64,000 nt of DNA from Kaustia mangrovi. Lineage in GTDB: Bacteria > Pseudomonadota > Alphaproteobacteria > Rhizobiales > Im1. Positions 47,337 through 55,901 of the stretch are shown in pieces. Within the stretch, counting starts at the first letter, position 1. The number at the start of each line of letters is the position of its first letter. The notes under the pieces were generated by a model. That model saw only the letters and a program-made list of their open reading frames with translations, did no database searches and was not told the DNA's origin. The position numbers and the translations under genes were made by a program. Location: NCBI RefSeq assembly GCF_015482775.1, contig NZ_CP058214.1:1178001-1242000 (forward strand). Reading direction: 5' to 3'.

Positions 47337-47611
47337 GTTCGAGGATGCGCCCCCTGCATCTGCCAGCGATGCATAGGCGATCCTTTCAGGCAGGACAATG
47401 ACGGATCGGAAGTCTGAAATTCAAGGGCACGTTCGCCTCGCCGCTCGGGCAAGGGCACCGCGGGCTCAATGCCCGCAGCTCGGGGCAGTTTACCGTCTGG
47501 AACCGACCGGGCCTCGTCCCGGAGCGACATCGCCATGTCGCTTCCCGGCCGTCCATACCCGTGCAACCCTCGGGCTGGCCGAAACGGTGTGCCCATGCTA
47601 TCGATCAAGGC

Positions 47612-48097
47612 ATGTTACGTGCATTGAAGAAACTCTTTCCCACCGATCAGGGGTCGGGCGCCACCGACCGGAGCCTCGAACTCGCCATGGCCGCGCTCCT
47701 GGTGCGCGCCAGCGTCATCGATCAGGACCCGGCGCCGGAAGAAGCCCGGCGCATCGAGGCGCTTCTGGCGGAGCGGTTCGAGCTCTCCCGCGAGGCCGTG
47801 GAAGCCCTCATGCAGGAAGCCCGCGAGGAGGAGGCGGAGGCTGTCGACCTCTACCGCTTCACGCGGGTCGTGACGGAAAATCTCGACCAGGAGGGCCGCA
47901 AGTCCCTCGTGGAGATGCTCTGGGACGTGGTCCTGGCCGATGGCCGGGTCGATCCGTTCGAGGAGAATCTCGTCTGGCGCGTGGCGGAACTGATCGGGGT
48001 GTCCACGCGCGACAGGGTGACACTACGCAAGGCGGTGGAGCAGCGTCTCGCAACGTCGGGCGACGCGGCGGCACGGCCGGAGAACGGGGCAATGTGA
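47612..48097 (+). CDS. TerB-like tellurite-resistance family protein
   Basis: A 161-residue helical protein. LAMAALLVRASVIDQDPAPEE and, in the second half, LVEMLWDVVLADGRVDPFEENLV are the paired Asp-containing repeats of the TerB fold, which bind a divalent ion. ATG 47612 (MLRALKKLFP) follows AAGG and gives the usual length; a longer frame upstream is rejected. No other ter genes are present, so a tellurite role should not be assumed. It is 12 bases upstream of an SDR gene and probably co-transcribed. Confidence 0.85.
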   Translation: MLRALKKLFPTDQGSGATDRSLELAMAALLVRASVIDQDPAPEEARRIEALLAERFELSREAVEALMQEAREEEAEAVDLYRFTRVVTENLDQEGRKSLVEMLWDVVLADGRVDPFEENLVWRVAELIGVSTRDRVTLRKAVEQRLATSGDAAARPENGAM

Positions 48098-48109
48098 GGA
48101 CCGACACGC

Positions 48110-48904
48110 ATGCCTGACGCGGAGGGGCGGACGCTTGCACTGATTACCGGGGCATCCGGGGGGATCGGGGAGGCCTTTGCCCGCGAGATCGCCGCGGACG
48201 GCCATGCGGTCGCCCTCGTCGCCCGGGACGAGGACCAGCTCAACCGGGTCGCCGGCGTCATCGCCAGCACGACCGACATGCCCGCCTATCCCATCGTTCT
48301 CGATCTGGCGGAGCCCGACGCGGCCGACCGGCTCATCGCGGCGCTGACCCGGCGCGGCCTCGATCCCGACATCCTCGTCAACAATGCGGGTTTCGGCCTC
48401 GTCGGCCCCGCGCTCGAACTCGACCGCTCCGAGCAGGTCGCGATGATCGACCTCAATGTGCGCGCCCTGGCCGACCTCGCGCTCGCGCTGCTGCCGGCCA
48501 TGCGCGAGCGCGGCACGGGCGGCATCGTCAACATGGCCTCGCTCGCCTCCTTCATGCCCGGCCCCGGAATGGCGGTCTACTACGCCACAAAGGCCTTCGT
48601 CCTGTCCTTTTCCGAGGCCCTGTCGTCGGAACTCGCCGGCACCGGCGTGACGGTGACGGCGGTCTGCCCGGGCCCGGTGCCGACGGGCTTCCAGCCGCGC
48701 TCCGGGATGGAGGAGGTGCGGGCCTACAGGAGGGCGCGCAAGATGTCCGCGCCGGACGTCGCCCGTCTCGGCTGGGCCGGCTTCAAACAGGGCAAGCGCA
48801 CCGTCATCCCCGGCCTGTCGACCTATGCGACCGCCCAGTTCGTCAGTATCCTGCCCCGCGGGCTGCTCCTGCCGGCGATCAAGTTCTTCCAGCGAAAGGA
48901 TTGA
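48110..48904 (+). CDS. Short-chain dehydrogenase (DltE/YqjQ-like)
   Basis: NAD(P)-dependent oxidoreductase of 264 residues. ITGASGGIGEAFAREIA is the Rossmann motif, NNAGFG the structural motif, SLASF...YYATKAF the Ser-Tyr-Lys catalytic set, and CPGPVPTGFQ the cofactor loop. The C-terminus ends LPRGLLLPAIKFFQRKD, a basic hydrophobic tail that may associate with membrane. Middle gene of terB-SDR-SDR; it overlaps the next start by one base (TGATG). Substrate unknown. Confidence 0.9.
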   Translation: MPDAEGRTLALITGASGGIGEAFAREIAADGHAVALVARDEDQLNRVAGVIASTTDMPAYPIVLDLAEPDAADRLIAALTRRGLDPDILVNNAGFGLVGPALELDRSEQVAMIDLNVRALADLALALLPAMRERGTGGIVNMASLASFMPGPGMAVYYATKAFVLSFSEALSSELAGTGVTVTAVCPGPVPTGFQPRSGMEEVRAYRRARKMSAPDVARLGWAGFKQGKRTVIPGLSTYATAQFVSILPRGLLLPAIKFFQRKD

Positions 48905-49692
48905 TGCCACCCATGACCGCGAATGGCCGCCTGACAGGAAAGACGGTGCTCGTCACCGGCGCGGCTCGCGGCATCGGCCTGTGCTGCGCGCGCATGATGG
49001 CGCTTCAGGGCGCCGCCGTCGCGCTGGCCGATATCGACCACGAGGCCGTCGAGCTCGCCGCCGGTGCGGTCGCCTCGGAAACACGCCGGCCCGCGATCGC
49101 CATACCGCTCGACGTCGCCGACGGGGCAGGCTGGCAGATGGCGGTGGCCGACACCGAGCGCGAGCTCGGCGGCCTCAACGTGCTCGTCAACAATGCCGGC
49201 ATCTGCATTCCCGGCACCGTGGAGGAACTCGACGAGGCCGACTGGGACCGGACCATGGCGGTGGACCTCAAGTCGGTCTTCCTCGGCTGCCGCACCGCCC
49301 TGCCGGTCATGGCGCGCTATGCGCCGGGCGCCATCGTCAACATCTCCTCCATCTCCGGCCTCGTCGCGGGCCACAACATGGCCGCCTACAACGCCGCCAA
49401 GGCCGGCGTCCACATGCTCACCAAGTCAGTGGCGCTGCACGCCGCGCGCAAGGGCTACGACATCCGCGCGAACTCCGTCCATCCGGCCTTCGTGGACACC
49501 GGCATGGTCGACGAGGTGGTGGGGGGAAGCGATCCGCGCGCCGCGCGCGCCAAGCTCGCCCGCCAGATCCCGCTCGGCACCATCGGCCTGCCGGAGGATG
49601 TGGGCCATGCCGTCGTCTATCTGGCCAGCGACGAGGCCCGTTTCATGACGGGTGCGGAGATAAAACTCGACGGGGGGTTGAGCGCCATGTAG
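48904..49692 (+). CDS. Short-chain dehydrogenase, classical type
   Basis: A 262-residue SDR with VTGAARGIGLCCARMM, NNAGICIPGTV, SSISGLVAGHNMAAYNAAKAG (Ser, Tyr, Lys; given in part) and LDGGLSAM at the end. The pattern is close to cyclohexanol or 3alpha/20beta-hydroxysteroid-type dehydrogenases with NAD+ preference (an Asp after strand 2, LADID). The ATG overlapping the upstream stop (TGATG) and AAGGA just before it decide the start. Its substrate is not predictable from sequence. Confidence 0.9.
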   Translation: MPPMTANGRLTGKTVLVTGAARGIGLCCARMMALQGAAVALADIDHEAVELAAGAVASETRRPAIAIPLDVADGAGWQMAVADTERELGGLNVLVNNAGICIPGTVEELDEADWDRTMAVDLKSVFLGCRTALPVMARYAPGAIVNISSISGLVAGHNMAAYNAAKAGVHMLTKSVALHAARKGYDIRANSVHPAFVDTGMVDEVVGGSDPRAARAKLARQIPLGTIGLPEDVGHAVVYLASDEARFMTGAEIKLDGGLSAM

Positions 49693-49740
49693 CTTCAGCC
49701 CGCTTTCATTCTGAATTTCAGCACTTATCTGTAATCCGAA

Positions 49741-50505
49741 ATGGCTCTTCGAACCGATACCCACATGATGAAACCCGGAGCGAACGGCAAGATCCTGATC
49801 GTGGTCCACCAGGAGAGGTCGACACCCGGCCGCGTGGGCCTGATGCTCAAGGACCGGGGCTACGAACTCGATATCCGCCGGCCCTGCCTTGGCCATCCCC
49901 TGCCTGCGACGCTGGAGGACCATGACGGCGTGGTCGTCTTTGGCGGACCGATGAGCGCGAACGACGATTGCGAGGAGTTCATCCGCCGCGAGATCGACTG
50001 GCTCGACGTGCCGTTGAAGGAGAACAAGCCCTTTTTCGGCATCTGCCTCGGTGCCCAGCTTCTCGCCCGCCATCTGGGGGCGGAGGTGTCCCGGCATCCC
50101 GAAGGGCTGGTCGAGATCGGCTATTTCCCGATCCGGCCGACCGAGCCCGGCCGTCATCTCGGCCCCTGGCCGGACCATGTCTATCAGTGGCATCAGGAGG
50201 GCTTCACCCTGCCGTCCGGCGCGCGGCTGATCGCTGAAGGCGAGCGCTATCCGAACCAGGCCTACGCCTATGGCGACAACGCCTTCGGTATCCAGTTCCA
50301 CCCCGAGCTGACGCTCGCCATGATGTATCGCTGGACGACGCGGGGGGCGCCGCGGCTGAAGCTTCCTGGCGCGAAGCCCCGCTCCACCCACTTCGAGGAT
50401 CGCTGGGTCCACGACCGCGCGGTGCGCGCCTGGTTGTCGCGATTCCTCGACCGGTGGCTTGCGGGCGATGCCGCAGCGGAACCCTACGCCCAGGCCGCCG
50501 AGTAG
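49741..50505 (+). CDS. Class I glutamine amidotransferase-like protein (GMP-synthase-like)
   Basis: A 254-residue stand-alone amidotransferase-fold protein. Nucleophile Cys102 lies in FGICLGAQLLA, with VYQWHQEGF and FGIQFHPEL, whose His and Glu complete the triad. The oxyanion segment FGGPMSANDD precedes it. Relatives are annotated as GMP synthase-like or gamma-glutamyl peptide hydrolases. No partner synthetase domain is adjacent. The first Met and Met9/10 are alternative starts. It ends 91 bases before the convergent acetyltransferase gene, with a terminator between. Confidence 0.87.
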   Translation: MALRTDTHMMKPGANGKILIVVHQERSTPGRVGLMLKDRGYELDIRRPCLGHPLPATLEDHDGVVVFGGPMSANDDCEEFIRREIDWLDVPLKENKPFFGICLGAQLLARHLGAEVSRHPEGLVEIGYFPIRPTEPGRHLGPWPDHVYQWHQEGFTLPSGARLIAEGERYPNQAYAYGDNAFGIQFHPELTLAMMYRWTTRGAPRLKLPGAKPRSTHFEDRWVHDRAVRAWLSRFLDRWLAGDAAAEPYAQAAE

Positions 50506-50515
50506 GTCTGGATGG

Positions 50516-50549
50516 AAAAAGGGGCGCGAGACATGAGCCCGCGCGCCCC
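50516..50549 (-). terminator. Intrinsic terminator downstream of the GNAT gene
   Basis: GGGGCGCG (50521-50528) pairs with CGCGCCCC (50542-50549) around a 13-base loop. On the minus strand the hairpin is followed by TTTTT (50520-50516), a textbook rho-independent terminator for the gene ending at 50597. It may also serve the convergent plus-strand gene. Confidence 0.8.
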
Positions 50550-50596
50550 CAAAGCGACAGTCGGCCGGTGCCGTTTCAGTCGGATCGGATAGCGTT

Positions 50597-51436
50597 CTAA
50601 CCGTGCGGGGCGAAATTGTCCCGCCGGTAGGCCGGCTCGAAGCCGAAGCGCTCGAGATTGCGGTAGGAATGCTGCGGATCGCCCGGCACGGCCTCGCCGG
50701 TGGTCGTCACCAGATGGCGGCAGCCCAGATCGAGCGCGTCGCGGATGCGCCGGGCAAGGAGCGCCCCCTGGCTTCCCCGGCGACGATAGTCCGGACGCGT
50801 CGCCCCGTAATCGAACCAGGCGACATCGCCCTCGATCCGCAAGGCGCCGGTGCCCACCGGCTCGTCCCCGTCGAAGGTCATGTAGAGCCACCAGCCGGGC
50901 TGGCCGGCGAGCCCGCCGACGAGCTCCCCGCCGGCCTGCGAGAAGCCGAACGCCCGGCCGGCGATGCGCCCGAACGCATTGGCGAGCTCGGGACCGACCC
51001 GTGCGACATGGAGCGATGTCTCCACCTCCGGCGGCGCCTGCCTGCCGCGCGCGAACTTCATCCAGCCGCGCGCCGGCGCAAGCCCCTTCGCTGCAAGCCA
51101 GGTGCCAAGCGCGGCTGGCTCGGCCTGCGGATGGATATGGACGAAGTAGCGCTCTACGCCGGCGGCCTCGTAGAGGTCCACGATCTCCGCAAGCGCCTCC
51201 GGCGTCGCGGGCGTGCCGAGTCCGAGCCCGTGCGTGCGGTTCAGCACGATGTTCGGATCGCGGCCAACGACCGAGACGAGCGCGCCGCCCACCTCGTGGA
51301 GCCCGAGCCCCAGCCTCGCCCGCAGATCGTCGCCGGCGGCGGCATGGAGGTCACGCAGCGCCAATCGCTCGATCCATTCCCCCTCTCCCCCGGCGCGCGC
51401 CGCGGCCCGCGCCGGGCTGTCGATAATGGCGGTCAT
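50597..51436 (-). CDS. GNAT family N-acetyltransferase
   Basis: A 279-residue acetyl-CoA-dependent acyltransferase. The C-terminal GNAT core (about 130-270) has GTGALRIEGDVAWFDYG and the acetyl-CoA loop in RPDYRRRGSQGALLARR (R-x-x-G-x-x-x pattern). The N-terminal half resembles a degenerate second GNAT lobe. Start MTAIIDSPARAAAR at 51436. The methyltransferase gene lies 24 bases upstream on the same strand, so the two form a probable operon. The substrate is unknown. Confidence 0.85.
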   Translation of the reverse strand: MTAIIDSPARAAARAGGEGEWIERLALRDLHAAAGDDLRARLGLGLHEVGGALVSVVGRDPNIVLNRTHGLGLGTPATPEALAEIVDLYEAAGVERYFVHIHPQAEPAALGTWLAAKGLAPARGWMKFARGRQAPPEVETSLHVARVGPELANAFGRIAGRAFGFSQAGGELVGGLAGQPGWWLYMTFDGDEPVGTGALRIEGDVAWFDYGATRPDYRRRGSQGALLARRIRDALDLGCRHLVTTTGEAVPGDPQHSYRNLERFGFEPAYRRDNFAPHG

Positions 51437-51460
51437 CGGTCAACCTCCCGATAAGGCCCT

Positions 51461-52576
51461 TCAGGGCCGGCAGATATAGTAGTTGTTCTGGATATCGTGC
51501 TCGAGCGTCCGCACCTCGGTCTCCGCGAAGCCCGCCGCGGCGAGATAGTCGAGCGCCTTCTCCTCGCCCCACATCGCGCCGAGCCCCTCGCCGCCCTGGG
51601 CGAGCGATACCGTCATGCAGTGCATGCAGGAGACGGTGTAGAGCAGCGGACCGAGCGGGTGGTCGGTGTTCAGATGCACGTGCGAGTGCCCGCGAATGTC
51701 CTGCGCGAGATAGACCCCATCGGGCTTCAGCGTGCGGTGGATGCCCTTGAGGAGCGCAAGCGGCTCCTTCTGGTCGTGCACGGCGTCGAAGGTGGTCACG
51801 AGGTCGAAGGCCTCCGGCTCGGCGGTCCGGTCGAAATCGCTCAGATCGCGCGCCTCGAAGGTCACATTGGCGTTGCCGCTCTCGCGTGCCTCGTTTCGGG
51901 CATAGGCGATGGCCTCCTCCGACAGGTCGTAGCCGACGAAGCGGCTGTTCGGGAACAGCCGTGCCATCAGGTTGAGCGCCTTCCCGCGGCCGCAGCCGGC
52001 GTCGAGCACCCGGATGCCCTGTGCCAGCCTGTCCGACAGCCCCGGCACCAGCGGCAGGATGTGCCCCTCGAGCGCGGGCAGAACCGTCTGCCCGCTATCC
52101 TCCGCCATTACCTCGTGGAAGCGGCGATAGCGCTCATAGGGCACGCCGCCGCCATTGCGGAAGCAATCGACGATATCGTCCTCGACCGATCCGAGCACAC
52201 CGATGAACTGGCCGTAGATAGCGAAGTTCTCGTCGCTGGAGCGGGTCATGATCGCGGCGTGCTCGGCCGGCAGGCGATAGGTCGCGCCTTCGGGGTCGTG
52301 CTCGACGATACCGCCGACGGTCATCGCGCCGAGCCATTCGCGGACATAGCGCTCATCGAGGCCCGCCTTGGCGGCAATGGCCTCGCTGGTCGCCGCGTCC
52401 ATGCCGGCCATCGTGTCGAACAGGCCGGTGCGATGGCCGATGGACAGCATCAGCGAAAGCGCGCCGGAATTGAAGAGGTCGACGAGGCGCTCGCCGAAGG
52501 CTTCGGCCCTGGCCGAATCGAAGGCGGCCGCCGTCTCGGCCGGGATCTCGGACTGGAACTGTCTGGTCTCTGTCAT
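51461..52576 (-). CDS. SAM-dependent class I methyltransferase with N-terminal winged-helix domain
   Basis: A 371-residue protein. An N-terminal helical/winged-helix region (about 30-100, LDERYVREWLGAMTVGGIV) precedes a Rossmann methyltransferase domain with VLDAGCGRGKALNLMARLF (motif I), FVGYDLS, and FDLVTTFDAVHD (motif IV). A CMHCMTVSLAQGG segment follows. ATG 52576 has AGGTG six bases upstream; ATG 52582 is an alternative. It is divergent from a TetR gene, and a matching operator box lies just upstream of its start, so it is the likely TetR target. Confidence 0.88.
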   Translation of the reverse strand: MTETRQFQSEIPAETAAAFDSARAEAFGERLVDLFNSGALSLMLSIGHRTGLFDTMAGMDAATSEAIAAKAGLDERYVREWLGAMTVGGIVEHDPEGATYRLPAEHAAIMTRSSDENFAIYGQFIGVLGSVEDDIVDCFRNGGGVPYERYRRFHEVMAEDSGQTVLPALEGHILPLVPGLSDRLAQGIRVLDAGCGRGKALNLMARLFPNSRFVGYDLSEEAIAYARNEARESGNANVTFEARDLSDFDRTAEPEAFDLVTTFDAVHDQKEPLALLKGIHRTLKPDGVYLAQDIRGHSHVHLNTDHPLGPLLYTVSCMHCMTVSLAQGGEGLGAMWGEEKALDYLAAAGFAETEVRTLEHDIQNNYYICRP

Positions 52577-52595
52577 GGTCATCACCTTATTTATA

Positions 52596-52608
52596 CCAAC
52601 TAGTCTGT
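52596..52608 (-). promoter_or_regulatory. TetR-type operator box 1 (methyltransferase side)
   Basis: Read on the minus strand this is ACAGACTAGTTGG, 20 bases before the methyltransferase start. It matches box 2 at 52712-52724 in 11 of 13 bases, in inverted orientation. The ACTAGT core is palindromic. Placement at the start site would let a repressor block transcription. Confidence 0.6.
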
Positions 52609-52711
52609 TTGTTCGATAAACACACCAATCCGCAGATGTCAATATTTTCCGTCAAAATTTCGAGAAGCTCGATCCGGATCGGGTAGCCACGCGTCATCGA
52701 ACTGCGACATA

Positions 52712-52724
52712 ACAGACCAGTCGG
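52712..52724 (+). promoter_or_regulatory. TetR-type operator box 2 (regulator side)
   Basis: ACAGACCAGTCGG, containing the dyad GAC-CA-GTC, lies about 90 bases before the TetR gene and mirrors box 1. Two near-identical boxes in the divergent promoter region support autoregulation plus control of the methyltransferase. Confidence 0.6.
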
Positions 52725-52814
52725 CATGAACGGAACTTGAACGCGATCCGCGATGGCCTATCTTCGAAGGCGGGACGATGGACGGACGGCTCCCGTTGCG
52801 GGCCGGCCCTGCGG

Positions 52815-53483
52815 ATGGCGACGATGGCGAGAGACGGAACGGCGACACGCACGAAGATCATGGACGCGGCGGAGGCGCTGACCCTCGACCATGGCTTCTC
52901 CGCCTCCTCCGTCGATCGCATCATCGAACGGGCGGGCGTCACCAAGGGCAGCTTCTTCTATCATTTCGACAGCAAGGCCGCGCTCGCCCGGGCGCTCGTG
53001 GAGCGCTACGCGGCGGCGGATCTGGAGCATCTGGAAGGCAACATGGCCCGTGCGGAGGCGCTCTCGCGCGACCCGCTCCAGCAGCTCATCATCTTCGTCG
53101 GGTTGTTCCGGGAGGCCGCGGAGGCGCTGACGGAGCCCTATCCGGGGTGCCTGTTCTCCTCCTACATCCACGAGAGCGGTCTCATGGACAGCGCCATCCT
53201 CGACATCATTCAGGTTACCATCGACCGCTGGCGCAAGCGCGTGGGGGACAAGATCGATCGGGCCGCCGCGCTCCACCCGCCCCGGCTGCCGGTCGACCTC
53301 GCCAGCCTGGCGGACATGCTGACGGTGATCTTCGAGGGGGCGTTCATCGTCTCCAAGGTCATGAAGGACCCCAGGACGGTCGCCCAGCAGCTCGACCATT
53401 ACCGCAACTATCTGGAGCTGCTCTTCGCCCCCGCCGACACCCGGACCGACGATACCCGGCGCGAAGTCGGCCTCGACGCGTGA
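52815..53483 (+). CDS. TetR/AcrR family transcriptional regulator
   Basis: About 222 residues. The helix-turn-helix reads FSASSVDRIIERAGVTKGSFFYHF (given in part: SVDRIIERAGVTKGSFFYHF), followed by DSKAALARALVERYA, the usual TetR linker. GCLFSSYIHESG and the C-terminal helices form the ligand pocket, matching the TetR_C_16-like group. ATG 52815 (MATMARDGTATR) or ATG 52824 is the start; neither has a strong Shine-Dalgarno sequence, and a longer open frame to 52737 is less likely. It is divergent from the methyltransferase with two operator-like boxes between. Confidence 0.85.
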   Translation: MATMARDGTATRTKIMDAAEALTLDHGFSASSVDRIIERAGVTKGSFFYHFDSKAALARALVERYAAADLEHLEGNMARAEALSRDPLQQLIIFVGLFREAAEALTEPYPGCLFSSYIHESGLMDSAILDIIQVTIDRWRKRVGDKIDRAAALHPPRLPVDLASLADMLTVIFEGAFIVSKVMKDPRTVAQQLDHYRNYLELLFAPADTRTDDTRREVGLDA

Positions 53484-53493
53484 GCCGCTGGCG

Positions 53494-53880
53494 TCAGCCC
53501 CTCGACGCGACGACCCTGTCGTGCCAGAAGGCAGCCGCCAGCCCCCAGAAGCCGGCATTGAGGATCAGGGCGCCTGCAAGCATGACGGGCGATGACAGGT
53601 CGGCGCCGAAGACAAAGACGGCCGCGACCGTCGCCAGGATGCCGACGATCGGCCCGCGCACCCACCAATGGGGCCGCAACAGGGGTACGGTGAGAAGGAG
53701 CCCCCATACGCCGCCCCAGACGGTCTGCTTGTAGAAGAAGGCCGCCGACCGGAAGGTCTCCACCATGGCCGGCGCGTCGATGAGGCCGGCTGCAATGAAG
53801 AGATACGCGCCGGCGAAGAAGCCGACCGCGCCCACGCAACCGGACACAAACGACAGGGACAAACCGCGCAAAAGGTCCAT
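53494..53880 (-). CDS. Small four-helix membrane protein of unknown function
   Basis: A 128-residue hydrophobic protein with about four transmembrane segments (FVSGCVGAVGFFAGAYLFI; GGVWGLLLTVPLL; GPIVGILATVAAVFVF; AGALILNAGFWGLAAA) and few charged residues. ATG 53880 follows GAGGTG at six bases, so it is preferred to a GTG three codons earlier. I do not recognise a named family. It is convergent with the TetR gene (10-base gap) and upstream of nothing on its own strand. Confidence 0.7.
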   Translation of the reverse strand: MDLLRGLSLSFVSGCVGAVGFFAGAYLFIAAGLIDAPAMVETFRSAAFFYKQTVWGGVWGLLLTVPLLRPHWWVRGPIVGILATVAAVFVFGADLSSPVMLAGALILNAGFWGLAAAFWHDRVVASRG

Positions 53881-54005
53881 GGGAAACACCTCGCCTCAAG
53901 CCGGCGGCCGCACCGGATCCGATGCGCCTCGCCCGGCCGGTCCCGCGATCCGCCACAGTGTCAGTACAGGGAGATTATCACGGCCGGCGGGCCGCCAACC
54001 CATGA

Positions 54006-54026
54006 CAAGCCCGTGATGCGGGCTTG
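54006..54026. terminator. Hairpin downstream of tRNA-Ala
   Basis: CAAGCCCG-TGATG-CGGGCTTG is a perfect 8-base stem, 69 bases past the 3' end of tRNA-Ala on the minus strand. No T-run follows, so its role as a terminator is tentative. Confidence 0.4.
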
Positions 54027-54094
54027 AGGCACCAAAGGCCCACCGTCCGCACCATGACAGCGTGAACCGGATCCGGCTGATCGATGGGAGGAAA

Positions 54095-54170
54095 TGGTGG
54101 AGCCGAGGGGAATCGAACCCCTGACCTCGACATTGCGAACGTCGCGCTCTCCCAACTGAGCTACGGCCCC
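54095..54170 (-). tRNA. tRNA-Ala (anticodon CGC)
   Basis: On the minus strand: acceptor GGGGCCG/CGGCTCC (one G-T pair), D arm GCTC-AGTTGGGAGA-GC, anticodon arm CGACG-TTCGCAA-TGTCG with anticodon CGC, T arm GGGGTTCGATTCCCC, discriminator A and encoded CCA at 54097-54095. All parts are present, 76 bases. Confidence 0.96.
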
Positions 54171-54625
54171 ACGGAATGTGGGCGCTATGTAGGCGTGCGC
54201 CGGCCTCCCTGTCAAGACACTGTGAGGCCCCATCGACAGGCTGGCGTCCGACCGCGTCTCGGCTTGAGGATCCGGCGGATATCGGTCCCCGGATCCCGAA
54301 GCCGGACTCCCGTCGTCATTCCCGCGAAAGCGGGACGCATGAGCGGAGCGAGAGACATGGATCCCCGCCTTCGCGGGGATGACGGACAGCAAATGCCGAA
54401 GCGGGCCATGTGGCCAGCACCTCCCGGATCGCCCCCGGGACGGCATAGGCATGACGGCCGGCGATCCCGGCCCATGCCCCGCCACCAGGAGGAACGTGGG
54501 AGAGCCGAGCCGGGCCGTCATTTCAGAACCGAGATGCCACCAGGCGTCCAGTCGGCTTGCACGCGGGCAGTACGGGCGCTACATCTCTGCGTGAACTGAC
54601 GGACAAGCGCGAGGCGGAGCGAGCA
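54171..54625. other. Intergenic region holding REP-like repeats
   Basis: No gene is supported in these 455 bases. Frames crossing it translate mainly the repeat at 54312-54386. The part before the repeat contains GGATCCGGCGGATATC and CCGGATCCCGAAGCCGG, short imperfect palindromes. The part after it leads into the yggT promoter with no obvious regulatory dyad. Confidence 0.6.
54312..54386. repeat. REP/BIME-like double palindrome
   Basis: Two hairpins in tandem: TCCCGC-GAAA-GCGGGA (54320-54335) and ATCCCCGC-CTTC-GCGGGGAT (54361-54380), separated by 25 bases and bounded by GTCAT and GATGAC. Translated on the minus strand it gives VIPAKAGIH, the usual mark of this dispersed repeat class. The single element at 6786-6820 shares the GGAT-CCCGCCT core. 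Confidence 0.75.
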
Positions 54626-54913
54626 ATGAACCCTATTCTCTGGCTGGTCCTCACCGTGATCAACCTCTATATCTGGATCATCATTGCCGGGGCGATCCTG
54701 AGCTGGCTTTTCGCCTTCAACATCATCAATGCCGGAAACAGTTTCGTGCGCCAGATCGCCTATACGATCGACGCGCTCACCGAGCCGCTGCTCGGGCCCA
54801 TCAGGCGCGTCCTGCCCAATCTCGGCGGCATCGACATCTCGCCCGTCATCCTGATCCTGGGCCTGCTCTTCCTGGAGCGCATGATCGTCTATTACGTCGC
54901 CGGCGCCCTCTAG
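54626..54913 (+). CDS. YggT family membrane protein
   Basis: A 95-residue integral membrane protein. NPILWLVLTVINLYIWIIIAG and LSWLFAFNIINAGNSFVRQI (each given in part) are the first helix region; LTEPLLGPIRRVLPNLGGIDISP is the YggT signature, followed by a last helix ILILGLLFLERMIVYYV. ATG 54626 follows GGAGCGAG. YggT proteins are linked to cell division, photosystem biogenesis or osmotic response in different taxa. It forms a pair with the DUF167 gene four bases downstream, a conserved order in alphaproteobacteria. Confidence 0.92.
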   Translation: MNPILWLVLTVINLYIWIIIAGAILSWLFAFNIINAGNSFVRQIAYTIDALTEPLLGPIRRVLPNLGGIDISPVILILGLLFLERMIVYYVAGAL

Positions 54914-54917
54914 GCTC

Positions 54918-55244
54918 ATGGCGGCCCCTGCCGTCTCGCGCGAGGCCGGAGACGGCCTTCTCGTCTTCGCCCGCGTCACGCCCAAGGCCCCGCGCGACGG
55001 GATCGACGGCATATGGCGGGGAGACGACGGCCGTCAGGCCGTGAAGGTCCGCGTGCGCGCCGCGCCTGAGAAGGGGGCGGCCAACAAGGCGGTGGCCACC
55101 GTGCTCGCAAGGGCGCTCGGGCGGCCGAAATCAGCGGGCGAGGTGGTCGCCGGGCCGAAGGACCGGATGAAGACGGTCCTGATTCGCGGGGATACGAAGG
55201 CATTGCAGGCGGCACTTGGCCGCCTGCTTGCCGATAGCCCGTAA
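54918..55244 (+). CDS. DUF167 (YggU) family protein
   Basis: A 108-residue small protein. ARVTPKAPRDGIDG and VRVRAAPEKGAANKAV with GRPKSAGEVVAGPKDRMKTVLI (in part) carry the family signature: P-K-A near the start, then A-P-x-x-G-x-A-N. The function is unknown; the fold is alpha/beta and cytoplasmic. It follows yggT by four bases. Confidence 0.92.
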   Translation: MAAPAVSREAGDGLLVFARVTPKAPRDGIDGIWRGDDGRQAVKVRVRAAPEKGAANKAVATVLARALGRPKSAGEVVAGPKDRMKTVLIRGDTKALQAALGRLLADSP

Positions 55245-55310
55245 GGGATCATTCAAGGAGGCATCGGGGCAGGCTGGCGAGAAACGAGCCCTCGCCGCCC
55301 GCCGCGCCGG

Positions 55311-55850
55311 TCATTCGGCGGCCGTCTGGCTCTCCTGCTGGACGGAGCGCATGATGAGCTCGCGCGCCTCGTCCGGGCCGCCCCAACGCACGATCTCGGT
55401 CCACTTGCCGTTCTCCAGATCCTTGTAGTGCTCGAAGAAGTGAGCGATCTGGTGCAGCAGGATATCCGGCAGGTCGGTATAGGTCTCGACCTTGTCGTAC
55501 ATCTTGGTGAGCTTGTGGGACGGCACGGCGATGATCTTCTCGTCCTCGCCGGACTCGTCGCGCATGTAGAACACGCCGACGGGGCGGCAATTGATCACCG
55601 AGCCCGGCATGAGCGCGCGCCGGTTGGCGACCAGCACGTCGAGCGGGTCGCCGTCGTCGGCCAGCGTGTGGGGCACGAAGCCGTAATTGCCCGGATACCG
55701 CATGGACGTATAGAGGAAGCGGTCGACGACCATGGTGCCCGACGCCTTGTCCATCTCGTACTTGATGGGCTCGCCGCCGATCGGCACCTCGATGATCACA
55801 TTGATGTCGTCCGGCGGGGTCTTGCCCACGGCAATGGCGTCCAGTCGCAT
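55311..55850 (-). CDS. ppa: Inorganic pyrophosphatase, family I
   Basis: Hydrolyses pyrophosphate to phosphate, pulling biosynthesis forward. The 179 residues hold [38 protein letters not shown] with the metal-binding Asp triad (given in part: [10 protein letters not shown]), and KIIAVPSHK. Length is standard. It is divergent from chrA with 158 bases between. Start at ATG 55848-55850. Confidence 0.96.
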   Translation of the reverse strand: MRLDAIAVGKTPPDDINVIIEVPIGGEPIKYEMDKASGTMVVDRFLYTSMRYPGNYGFVPHTLADDGDPLDVLVANRRALMPGSVINCRPVGVFYMRDESGEDEKIIAVPSHKLTKMYDKVETYTDLPDILLHQIAHFFEHYKDLENGKWTEIVRWGGPDEARELIMRSVQQESQTAAE

Positions 55851-55901
55851 GAAAACACTCTCTTCACGTCGTTGATCAGGGATCTATTGCATCGCACAAA
55901 T

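Noticed and set aside
53961-54521. 186-codon minus-strand frame across tRNA-Ala
   Set aside because: It is a translation of the tRNA and of REP-like repeats.
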